In this document: piece by piece, positions 18,800 to 26,454 of the stretch
Layout of the letters: each line of letters opens with the position of its first letter
How positions within the stretch are numbered: the first letter of the stretch is position 1
Assembly (NCBI RefSeq): GCF_014905395.1
Contig: NZ_BNDT01000002.1
Location: 124,001-188,000, forward strand
Reading direction: 5' to 3'
Source: Lactococcus taiwanensis
Lineage (GTDB): Bacteria > Bacillota > Bacilli > Lactobacillales > Streptococcaceae
DNA: 64,000 nucleotides
Notes under the pieces: generated by a model
What the model was told of the DNA's origin: nothing
Database searches by the model: none
What the model saw: only the letters and a program-made list of their open reading frames with translations
Position numbers and translations under genes: made by a program

Positions 18800-18978
18800 G
18801 ACTTCCCTCCTTTTTTTACAAAATCCGATACTAACCCCCAAACTGCAGTAACAAAGACTATGACTAACAGTACCTTTATAAGTAAGACGCCCAACTTTGA
18901 ATAATCTGTAAAGAAAGTTAGGATGACTGCCAACATTAAGCCAACTGTCATTAACAATCTATAAACCTTTATTGTCAT
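18796..18978 (-). CDS. Small two-helix membrane protein
   Basis: A 60-aa protein, MTIKVYRLLMTVGLMLAV..., with two hydrophobic segments and a Lys/Gly-rich tail. It starts within the ATGA stop overlap of the 57-aa gene upstream and ends in an ATGA overlap with the 30-aa gene, so the three are translationally coupled. Unknown family. By position behind the secreted protein it is a candidate immunity or accessory membrane protein (inference). Confidence 0.6.
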   Translation of the reverse strand: MTIKVYRLLMTVGLMLAVILTFFTDYSKLGVLLIKVLLVIVFVTAVWGLVSDFVKKGGKS

Positions 18979-19148
18979 TTTCTATCCCGAACTGAATTGC
19001 TCGCTATACCAACGCCTATTATGATTACAAGAATTCCCATAACAGAACTAAAATAAATATTCCTCATAAAATCCTGAATAATCATAATCATTCCAAAAAG
19101 AGCAACAAGACTGCCACTAATCAGATAGCCATATTTTTTTTGATCCAT
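18975..19148 (-). CDS. 57-aa two-helix membrane protein
   Basis: ATG at 19148 encodes 57 residues starting MDQKKYGYLISGSLVALFG, with two membrane segments and a charged C-terminus (SVRDRK). It begins 21 bp after the secreted-protein gene, and its TGA overlaps the next ATG. Unknown function. The operon position directly behind the secreted protein makes it the leading immunity candidate (inference). Confidence 0.6.
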   Translation of the reverse strand: MDQKKYGYLISGSLVALFGMIMIIQDFMRNIYFSSVMGILVIIIGVGIASNSVRDRK

Positions 19149-19169
19149 TTTCAATTTTTCACCTAATTT

Positions 19170-19814
19170 CTACGGTGTAGTAACTGTATATGAAAGAGCT
19201 ACAAATGGGATATTCACTCCAACATCAATACGCTTAATCCCATGAGTAATAGCATATTTAACAGATGCACCAACCCCGGCTGAAATTAAAGCTACTGCTC
19301 CAGCTGTTGCTGGCGTTGTTGCAAATACTTTTAAGTACCATCCAACATACCCTGTAACATAAGCTGCGACAGCCCAACTACTCATATTACGAGTCTTTGT
19401 GCCCAAATTAATATGCAATCCAACAAAGCCACGAGTACGAATAGGACTTGTTACAGTTGATGATGCATTATCAAGAATTGCTTGTGCATCAGCCTGTGAT
19501 AATCCCAAATTCATTAAGTCACTAAGAGAAGCAGTAAAAGTTACATTTCCGGAACTATCTTTAGCATAGTAGTTTGCAATAGCATTAGCAACATCTTGTT
19601 GCTCTGAGTTTAATGTTGTAGTCGTTCCATCATCTGAGATTAATGTAGATAAAGAATCGTTTGATACAACAAAGTCTGATGGGAGAGATTCAACTGTCAA
19701 ATTTGTTGGCGAATTAGTGTCAGTAATGTCATCCGCATTTGTAATAACTGGTGCAACTGTTGTAAGTAAAGTTGCTGAAGCCATAAGGCCTGCGATAATT
19801 TGTTTGGTTTTCAT
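19170..19814 (-). CDS. Secreted protein of unknown function, bacteriocin-like layout
   Basis: A 214-aa protein with a clear Sec signal peptide (MKTKQIIAG, hydrophobic core, cleavage near NADD). A Ser/Thr/Asp-rich region runs to about 125, then a RTRG site. The roughly 88-aa C-terminal part is rich in Gly, Ala, Val and aromatic residues (GFVGLHINLG, a YVTGYVGWYLK segment, a Gly/Ala-rich helix near TAGAVALISAGVG, and an amphipathic VGVNIPFVALSYTV end). A strong AAGGAGG ribosome site and a TATAAT -10 precede it. It lies just downstream of an Rgg regulator and upstream of tiny membrane-protein genes, the layout of a secreted antimicrobial or signalling protein with immunity genes. I do not recognise the family; bacteriocin activity is a hypothesis. 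Confidence 0.6.
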   Translation of the reverse strand: MKTKQIIAGLMASATLLTTVAPVITNADDITDTNSPTNLTVESLPSDFVVSNDSLSTLISDDGTTTTLNSEQQDVANAIANYYAKDSSGNVTFTASLSDLMNLGLSQADAQAILDNASSTVTSPIRTRGFVGLHINLGTKTRNMSSWAVAAYVTGYVGWYLKVFATTPATAGAVALISAGVGASVKYAITHGIKRIDVGVNIPFVALSYTVTTP

Positions 19815-19886
19815 AAGAGATTTCCTCCTTTTTTATTTTGTTTTTATTTGGTAAGCCTATTATAATTTATTTGTCAGGGCAATCAT

Positions 19887-19918
19887 CAAAAAAGTCGTTG
19901 CGATAGCGCAACGACTTT
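19887..19918 (-). terminator. Rgg gene terminator
   Basis: A 12-bp stem AAAGTCGTTGCG with loop ATAG, followed by T6 on the minus strand. Confidence 0.9.
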
Positions 19919-19929
19919 GTAACATAAGA

Positions 19930-20754
19930 CTATTTCAAAAAATGTTCATTTCTAATCCTATAAAAATTTTTTAAGCGCTCCTGTCCTAAAAATTCAAAGA
20001 CATTTAAACCTTTTTGTATCAGCGCTAATCCGGATTTCTTATCTCCAAAATAATAATCATAGAATCCTAGAGCCATCTGCCGAACATTATCAAGATAGAG
20101 GTCAATTCCAGCTCGATTACGCTTTTCTGTCAAAACCAAAATATCCTTAGCTAAGTCTTGCTCGCCTCTTGAACAAAGCAAGACTATGGCTCGATAAGCA
20201 ATTTGTAAGATTCGACGGCGATAGCGAAAAATTCCATAATAATTTTTATTCTTTTGCTCAAAATCGACCATCAAATCTCGAATCGTTTCTGTATCAAGGT
20301 TATCCAGAACAAAAAAAGCAACGGACAATTCAAAATAGCCCCACACTTTAACCTTTTTCAAAAACTGCACAACTACCATAATCTCCGTTCGACTCAACTG
20401 CTCAAATCTGGCTTTAGCAGCTAAAGATAAATAGCCGTAACCTGATTCTTTAGCCTCCTGATATAAACTTCGAAGTTTCTTTTCATCTTGTGAAAAATCA
20501 GCTTCATCAATTTCAAACAAAAATTCTTCTTGAAAATCTGGAACAAAATTATTAATAACGAGTTCATACTCTGCTAAACTTACGTTCATTGACTGAAGCA
20601 TTACATCTACTTTTTCAAAACTCATCATTGACTGGCCACGCTCAAAACGACTCAAATCAGCTTTATCTACGTTACACTTTGCAAAGAAAGAAAGTGGGAG
20701 TCCCTTTTGCTCTCTAATTAACCTAAATTTTTCACCATATCCTCTAAAATTCAT
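19930..20754 (-). CDS. Rgg/GadR/MutR-family transcriptional regulator
   Basis: A 274-aa regulator with an N-terminal XRE helix-turn-helix (FRLIREQKGLPLSFFAK then KADLSRFERGQS, residues 9-40) and a C-terminal all-helical TPR-like domain typical of Rgg proteins. Rgg regulators bind short intercellular peptides and control adjacent genes, often for secreted peptides or bacteriocins. GAGGA ribosome site upstream. No short SHP-type pheromone gene was found beside it. The downstream secreted-protein gene is the most likely target (inference). Confidence 0.88.
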   Translation of the reverse strand: MNFRGYGEKFRLIREQKGLPLSFFAKCNVDKADLSRFERGQSMMSFEKVDVMLQSMNVSLAEYELVINNFVPDFQEEFLFEIDEADFSQDEKKLRSLYQEAKESGYGYLSLAAKARFEQLSRTEIMVVVQFLKKVKVWGYFELSVAFFVLDNLDTETIRDLMVDFEQKNKNYYGIFRYRRRILQIAYRAIVLLCSRGEQDLAKDILVLTEKRNRAGIDLYLDNVRQMALGFYDYYFGDKKSGLALIQKGLNVFEFLGQERLKNFYRIRNEHFLK

Positions 20755-20847
20755 ATTGTCATCCTCGAAATATTATTAACATTATTATACATTAAAATAT
20801 CGCAAGAAAAACTATTTTAACTTTTTGGAAATACTTATTGACTTTTT

Positions 20848-22227
20848 TTAATCATTAAAATCAAAGCGAAGTTTCATGTGATTGGAACCAGAAATAACCA
20901 TTTTACCAAGAAGTTCAGTTTGAGCAGTCAGAGCAATCTGTGCAAGTTTTTCGTTCACTGCTTCAAGTGATTGGTCACTTCCTTTGTCGGTTTCGTTTTG
21001 TAAGGCTCTTAATTTTGCCATTGTGTTGAGGTCAAAATTGTCTCTTTTATCGACGTAGCCTTGGAAATTACTGTCTCCTAGAACAGCGGTCATCGTAGTC
21101 AGCCAATACATTATGGTTGGGTCAAAGTCGGCTTTTGTATCGCGATAACAAGGAGGCGTGTCTGCCACATGAGCATAAAATGGAACAAGGCTATTGAAAC
21201 TGTTAGGTCCAAAAGCAAGCCAATGAATGCCAGCAAGCTCCTTGTCTACATTATCTCGAATTTGTAAAACATGAAGTTCCAAATTACGATTGAGTCCAAT
21301 TGGTCGAATCAATTTTTGTTCTGCGGCGCTTGATGTTGTGCTGTATGGGTCATAAGCTGTATTTTCATAATGACTTGACATGACAAACTTAATTTCTTCA
21401 ATGGAAATTTTGCGATTGGCATGGCAGATGAAAGGTAAATCTTGGTTAAATGGATCGTCATTTCCTGTGGTTTCTGGAGAAAAATAGTTTTGCACATACC
21501 AAGCGCGTGGATTGTTGTAGCGCGTGTCTTTAATAGTACTTGAACCAAAAATATGACGAAGGTTATAACCATCAAAGTCTGGATTAAGATGATTATTATC
21601 AATGAAGGCTTTCAAACCGCTAGAACAAAGAGTTTCCGAACTTTCAAAATCATACCAATCGATATTAAGACGATTAGGAGCAATAACATAAGCGTCGTCG
21701 GGGATACGCATAGCTGCCCATTGATGTCCACCTAGTGTTTCTAACCACCAAATTTCATCTTTATCAGAAAAAGCCATCCCATTTGATTCATAAGTTCCAT
21801 ATTTTTCTAAGAGTTGTCCCATCCGTTCAACACCTTCACGCGCACTCTGGATATAGGGAAGGGTAATTGTTGTGAAATCTTCTTCACCCAGTCCTGTTTC
21901 AACATAGGGGTCCAATCCCAAGATACGACTATTTGTCGTTGAGGTTTCTGTCGCAGTCATGGCAACATTCGCACTATTGATGCCAGCCGCTGCCCAAATC
22001 CCATAGGTTGAATCCGCGTCGGGTGTAGAAGTATAGGATAGGGGATTTTCTGGTAAGTCAAATTCACAAGCTGTGGCGACAGAGCGATAGTGCTTGGGTT
22101 GATTTTCAGGATTGATGACAACAAAACGTTGGGGATTAGGTTTATCTCCACCATCTTCGTTTCGTGCAATTAAAGTTGTGCCATCTAATGAGGCTTTTTT
22201 ACCGACGAGCAATGTTGTACAGGCCAT
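20848..22227 (-). CDS. pepD: C69-family dipeptidase
   Basis: A 459-aa N-terminal-nucleophile dipeptidase. The start [16 protein letters not shown] places Cys3 as the probable catalytic nucleophile after removal of the first residues, followed by LIARNEDGG and the [17 protein letters not shown] core. It cleaves a broad range of dipeptides in the cytoplasm. It has a CGGAGGA ribosome site and a TATAAT -10 about 40 nt before the ATG. It seems monocistronic; no clear terminator was found after it. Confidence 0.92.
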   Translation of the reverse strand: MACTTLLVGKKASLDGTTLIARNEDGGDKPNPQRFVVINPENQPKHYRSVATACEFDLPENPLSYTSTPDADSTYGIWAAAGINSANVAMTATETSTTNSRILGLDPYVETGLGEEDFTTITLPYIQSAREGVERMGQLLEKYGTYESNGMAFSDKDEIWWLETLGGHQWAAMRIPDDAYVIAPNRLNIDWYDFESSETLCSSGLKAFIDNNHLNPDFDGYNLRHIFGSSTIKDTRYNNPRAWYVQNYFSPETTGNDDPFNQDLPFICHANRKISIEEIKFVMSSHYENTAYDPYSTTSSAAEQKLIRPIGLNRNLELHVLQIRDNVDKELAGIHWLAFGPNSFNSLVPFYAHVADTPPCYRDTKADFDPTIMYWLTTMTAVLGDSNFQGYVDKRDNFDLNTMAKLRALQNETDKGSDQSLEAVNEKLAQIALTAQTELLGKMVISGSNHMKLRFDFND

Positions 22228-22322
22228 GATCTAGTTCCTCCGAATGTTGTTTTTCTCATTATACTATACCTAAAGTTATTTTCAAGCTGGAAAGTCTAAG
22301 CATTAGGGGGAGAGGTGACTCC

Positions 22323-22352
22323 TTGACGATATCGGAAACAACTTGCTATAAT
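22323..22352 (+). promoter_or_regulatory. Promoter of the rRNA methyltransferase gene
   Basis: TTGACG at 22323, 18-bp spacer, extended -10 TG-C-TATAAT at 22347-22352. The ATG begins 6 nt after the -10. Confidence 0.8.
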
Positions 22353-22358
22353 AAGACC

Positions 22359-23528
22359 ATGAAAAAAATTACTGTGCGCCAGAAAGCGGCGAAAAAAATG
22401 AGAGCGGGCTATCCACTTTTAGTAACCGAAGATTTACTGACAGCTCCATCAGATGATGCCTTCGTCCAGTTTTTTGATGAAAAAGGGCAAGCACTTGGGA
22501 CAGGCTATCTTTCGAAACAAAATAAAGGAGTGGGTTGGCTTTTAGCTACTTCATCGGTAAAAATTGACCATCATTTTTATGTGGAAAAATTTGTCAATGC
22601 ACGCGCTTTACGGGCGAACTTCTATCAGGATGAATTGACGAACGCCTTTCGTCTTTTTAATGGTGAAGGAGATGGATTAGGTGGCTTAACCATTGATTTT
22701 TATAATGGTTTTGCTGTCTTTTCTTGGTATAATCCATTTATATATAGTCAAAAAAAAGCGATTGTTAAGGCTTTTCAAGTCGTCTTCCCAGATATTAAAG
22801 GGGCTTATGAAAAACTTCGTTTCTCTGAGGCTACTTTAGAAAGTCAGCATATTTTTGGTGAGGAAGCACCTGAACCTTTGTTAGTCATGGAAAATGGCGT
22901 GACTTATGCGACTTATCTCAATGAAGGATTAATGACAGGAATTTTTCTTGACCAAAAAAATGTTCGCGGGGCACTTGTGAATGGCTTAGCGATGGGGAAA
23001 ACGCTACTCAATATGTTTAGTTATACAGGGGCTTTCTCAGTCGCAGCAGCTTTTGGAGGGAGCAGTCAAACCACATCTGTTGATTTGGCGAAACGCTCAC
23101 TTGATAAAACGAGAGAACAATTTTTGGTCAATGGCATTGAACCGGAAAGTCAAAAAATCTATGTGATGGATGTTTTTGGTTATTTTAATTATGCTAAGAA
23201 AAAAGAATTGACTTATGACATGATTGTCCTTGACCCTCCTTCATTTGCCAGAAATGGTAAAAAAACATTCTCAGTAGCTAAAAATTATGGCGAGCTTGTT
23301 AAAGAAGCTGTTGAAATTTTAGAAAATAATGGGACATTAATTGCATCAACAAATGCAGCAAATGTTTCTGATAAAAAATTCCGTCAAATGATTGAAGAAG
23401 CGCTCAAAAATAAGGGCGTAAAATTTACCGTTTTCCAAGAAGAAAAATTACCGGCTGATTTTCATATTGCTGACAGCTTTCCGGAAGGAAATTATCTTAA
23501 AGTATTATTTATTAAAATCAAAAAATAA
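22359..23528 (+). CDS. Class I SAM-dependent rRNA methyltransferase (RlmI-like)
   Basis: A 389-aa protein with an N-terminal PUA-like RNA-binding domain (to about 75), a central RlmI-type domain, and a Rossmann methyltransferase domain: LLNMFSYTGAFSVAAA motif I, SVDLAKRSL, and the catalytic-region DMIVLDPPSFARNGKK. Homologues make 5-methylcytidine in 23S rRNA; the exact target site is unknown. ATG 22359 is used because the promoter -10 ends 6 nt before it and the TTG at 22323 is part of the -35. It therefore appears leaderless. The gene contains an ACTGAC palindrome near its start. Confidence 0.88.
   Translation: MKKITVRQKAAKKMRAGYPLLVTEDLLTAPSDDAFVQFFDEKGQALGTGYLSKQNKGVGWLLATSSVKIDHHFYVEKFVNARALRANFYQDELTNAFRLFNGEGDGLGGLTIDFYNGFAVFSWYNPFIYSQKKAIVKAFQVVFPDIKGAYEKLRFSEATLESQHIFGEEAPEPLLVMENGVTYATYLNEGLMTGIFLDQKNVRGALVNGLAMGKTLLNMFSYTGAFSVAAAFGGSSQTTSVDLAKRSLDKTREQFLVNGIEPESQKIYVMDVFGYFNYAKKKELTYDMIVLDPPSFARNGKKTFSVAKNYGELVKEAVEILENNGTLIASTNAANVSDKKFRQMIEEALKNKGVKFTVFQEEKLPADFHIADSFPEGNYLKVLFIKIKK
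22434..22455. repeat. ACTGAC palindrome inside the rRNA methyltransferase gene (one mismatch)
   Basis: TTACTGAC-AGCTCC-ATCAG, read as LLTAPSD. Confidence 0.8.
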
Positions 23529-23553
23529 TCTGTCAGTTACTGACAGATTTTTT
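23529..23553 (+). terminator. Everted half-site hairpin terminator
   Basis: TCTGTCAG-TTA-CTGACAGA followed by TTTTTT, directly after the methyltransferase stop. Confidence 0.8.
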
Positions 23554-23567
23554 ATTACGCCAGTAAG

Positions 23568-23589
23568 TTACTGACCGTGCTGTCAGTAA
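23568..23589. repeat. ACTGAC palindrome, perfect, with T-run
   Basis: TTACTGAC-CGTGCT-GTCAGTAA then CTTTTT; a second hairpin 39 bp after the first. Confidence 0.92.
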
Positions 23590-23720
23590 CTTTTTACGGA
23601 TGATAGCGCTTTACTATCGCTTCGGACTATGATAAAATAGCAAAGATAGTCTAATAATTCTCATTTTTTTAGATAGAAAGTAGAGGGTAAGCTAGGTTAA
23701 TAACTTATTTTACAGGATTT

Positions 23721-25643
23721 ATGGATAAAAAATATTACCAATTACTGAAAGCACAATTTACTTCAAAAGAAGCTGTTTTAACTGAAATCATTAATTTAAG
23801 TGCGATTTGTGAATTACCAAAAGCAACAGAGCACTTTATGAGTGATGTGCATGGTGAATATGATGCTTTTAATCATGTTTTGAGAAATGGTTCTGGGAGT
23901 ATTAAAGAAAAACTTCGAGAATGCTTTCCAGAAATTTCTGCAGCAGAGCTTTCCTCTCTCGCAACCTTGATTTATTATCCACAAGAAAAACTAGATTTAG
24001 AATTCAACCGCCAAACTAAAGCGACATTTGAAAACGATTGTCGACAAAAGCTTATTCAGCTCTTAGCAACAGTTCAATTTGTTGGACGAAAATATACACG
24101 TTCAAAAGTACGCAAAGCTTTTCCTGAAAAATTTCGTTATATTTTAGAAGAATTAATCAATGAAGCTCAAGCTACCAAAGACAAACAGGATTATTTTGAC
24201 GCAATTCTTCAAAAACTTCAAGACCTAGGCGAGCTTCCTAGCTTAATCATTGCCTTAGCTGATACTATTCGTAGATTGACGGTTGATCATCTTCATATTG
24301 TTGGTGATATTTATGACCGTGGCCCTCATCCGGATAAGATTATTGACCGACTGACGAAAATGCCTTCGGTTGATGTACAATGGGGCAATCATGACATTGT
24401 ATGGATGGCTGCTTTTAGTGGCTCTCCTGTAGCTATGATGAATGTCATTAGAATTTGTTCCCGCTATGGCAATTTGGATATTCTCGAGGAGACTTATGGG
24501 ATTAATCTGAGGAGCCTGTTAGCTTATGCAGCAGAATACTATCAACCTAGCCCCGCATTTGAGCCCCGTCTCACAGAAGAGGGCTCCCTTTCTCTATCAG
24601 AAAAGGAATTGCTTAATCAACTCCAACAAGCTGCAGCGATTTTACAATTTAAATTGGAGAGTCAACTTATCATACGACGCCCAGATTTTCAATTAGCTCA
24701 TCGTGATGTGTTACATAAGATTAATTTTGATAAGCAGACCATTGAGTTGGAGGGAAACACTTACCCCTTAGAAAATTTTTCTGCGCCGACGATTGATCCA
24801 AAGCAACCTGAGCGACTCACTACAGAAGAGGAAACTATCGTTCATCATCTTCTAAAAAACTTTAGATGCTCAAATAAATTACGAGATCATGTACAGTTTT
24901 TACAAGAAAAAGGAGCCATGTACCTGCGTTACAATGGAAATTTATTAATTCATGGTTGCTTGCCTTTGCATGAAAATGGTGATTTTAAATCATTTAGAAT
25001 GGCTGATAAGGCATACTCTGGAAGAGCCCTTCTCGACTTCTTTGATCAAGAGGTGCGAACATGTCTGGCCCATCCAGAAGAATCTACAGATTTGGCTACA
25101 GATATAATGTGGTATTTGTGGGTAGGGGAATGTTCTTCTCTTTTTGGAAAGACGGCGATGACCACATTTGAGCGCTATTATATTAAGGATAAAACAACTC
25201 ATATAGAGAAGAAAAATCCTTATTATCAGCTTCGTGAACATCCAGAGGTTATCGTTCGTATTTTGGAAAATTTTGATTTACCGCAAGATGGACATTTAGT
25301 TAACGGCCATACTCCAATTAAAGAAAAAAATGGAGAAAACCCAATAAAAGCTGAAGGTAAGCTGATTGTGATTGACGGGGGTTTTTCAAAAGCTTATCAA
25401 AAAGAAACAGGTATAGCGGGCTATACCTTACTTTATAATAGTTATGGAATTCAACTTGTTGCCCATCAACCCTTCTCTACAGTAAAAGAAGCAGTTGAAA
25501 AAGGGAGCGACATCATTAGCGTAAAACGTCTTGTTCAAGAAGTTAAAGAACGTAAACGAGTGAAAAATACCAATATCGGTCAAAAACTCATAGAAAACAT
25601 TCAAGATTTAGAATACCTTTTTGAACATTATGAAAGTTATTAA
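23721..25643 (+). CDS. fbp: Class III fructose-1,6-bisphosphatase
   Basis: A 640-aa class III FBPase of the metallophosphatase fold, found in low-GC Gram-positives. It converts fructose-1,6-bisphosphate to fructose-6-phosphate in gluconeogenesis. MSDVHGEYDAF, GDIYDRGPHPDKIID, GNHDIVWM and HGCLPLHENG carry the metal ligands. A TAAAAT -10 lies about 85 nt upstream and an AGGA ribosome site precedes ATG 23721. Monocistronic, ending at a bidirectional terminator shared with glpF. Confidence 0.95.
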   Translation: MDKKYYQLLKAQFTSKEAVLTEIINLSAICELPKATEHFMSDVHGEYDAFNHVLRNGSGSIKEKLRECFPEISAAELSSLATLIYYPQEKLDLEFNRQTKATFENDCRQKLIQLLATVQFVGRKYTRSKVRKAFPEKFRYILEELINEAQATKDKQDYFDAILQKLQDLGELPSLIIALADTIRRLTVDHLHIVGDIYDRGPHPDKIIDRLTKMPSVDVQWGNHDIVWMAAFSGSPVAMMNVIRICSRYGNLDILEETYGINLRSLLAYAAEYYQPSPAFEPRLTEEGSLSLSEKELLNQLQQAAAILQFKLESQLIIRRPDFQLAHRDVLHKINFDKQTIELEGNTYPLENFSAPTIDPKQPERLTTEEETIVHHLLKNFRCSNKLRDHVQFLQEKGAMYLRYNGNLLIHGCLPLHENGDFKSFRMADKAYSGRALLDFFDQEVRTCLAHPEESTDLATDIMWYLWVGECSSLFGKTAMTTFERYYIKDKTTHIEKKNPYYQLREHPEVIVRILENFDLPQDGHLVNGHTPIKEKNGENPIKAEGKLIVIDGGFSKAYQKETGIAGYTLLYNSYGIQLVAHQPFSTVKEAVEKGSDIISVKRLVQEVKERKRVKNTNIGQKLIENIQDLEYLFEHYESY

Positions 25644-25667
25644 AAAAGTACCTAGTCGGTACTTTTT
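25643..25667. terminator. Bidirectional terminator fbp/glpF
   Basis: AAAAAGTACC-TAGTC-GGTACTTTTT between convergent genes. Confidence 0.9.
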
Positions 25668-25668
25668 A

Positions 25669-26403
25669 TTATTTTACAAATTGAATCACAAGATTTAAGA
25701 GGATAGCACCAAGGGCTCCGCCAATAAGGGGTCCAATCACAGGAATCCAAGCGTAACTCCAATCGGAGTTACCTTTTCCTTTAATTGGAAGGAGGGCATG
25801 CATTAGACGAGGTCCTAAATCACGTGCGGGGTTAAGCGAGTAACCTGTCGTAGCTCCCAGAGAAAGACCAATAGCGGTAATGATAGCACCCACGAGCAAG
25901 GCTGAAGTTCCGGATGATTTCATGATATCGTATTGTCCGAAAGCTAAAATCCCTGCTGTTAAAATCATGGTCCCAACAATTTCACTGATTAAATTGGAAG
26001 GGGTGTGACGGATAGCTGGACCTGTAGAGAAAGTTCCAAGGATATCAGCTGGATTTTTAGTTTCTTCATAGTGGGGGTAATACATCAGGTAGAGGATAAT
26101 ACTTGCAACCATTGCACCAAGGAACTGGGCAATGATATAAGGAATAACAAGACTCCAGCTGAAGTTGCCAATCAAGGCCATCGCCAGTGTAACTGCGGGG
26201 TTGAGGTGTGCTGGAGACATGAAACCAGCGATAAATACACCCATCATGACTGCAAAGCCCCAGCCAAGCGTAATAGCTACCCATCCTGCTCCTGTAGCTT
26301 TAGTTTTATGAAGCACGACGCCGGATACGACCCCATTCCCTAATAAAATTAGGACGAAGGTTCCGAGAAATTCTCCTAACAATTGAACGATTTCTGAGTG
26401 CAT
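25669..26403 (-). CDS. glpF: Glycerol uptake facilitator
   Basis: A 244-aa MIP-family channel with six membrane segments and two NPA boxes (HLNPAVTLAMA near residue 67 and SLNPARDLG near 195). The Arg in NPARDLGPR and the glycine-rich pore favour glycerol over water. It is the last gene of the glpK-glpO-glpF operon. GGAG ribosome site before ATG. Confidence 0.93.
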   Translation of the reverse strand: MHSEIVQLLGEFLGTFVLILLGNGVVSGVVLHKTKATGAGWVAITLGWGFAVMMGVFIAGFMSPAHLNPAVTLAMALIGNFSWSLVIPYIIAQFLGAMVASIILYLMYYPHYEETKNPADILGTFSTGPAIRHTPSNLISEIVGTMILTAGILAFGQYDIMKSSGTSALLVGAIITAIGLSLGATTGYSLNPARDLGPRLMHALLPIKGKGNSDWSYAWIPVIGPLIGGALGAILLNLVIQFVK

Positions 26404-26454
26404 TTTATCTCCTTTGAATTATAAATTTAGTGGGCGTTTGTTCCATGTTAACTC

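Noticed and set aside
19815-19929. Short SHP-type pheromone gene next to the Rgg regulator
   Set aside because: The gap holds only the Rgg terminator and the promoter and ribosome site of the secreted-protein gene.
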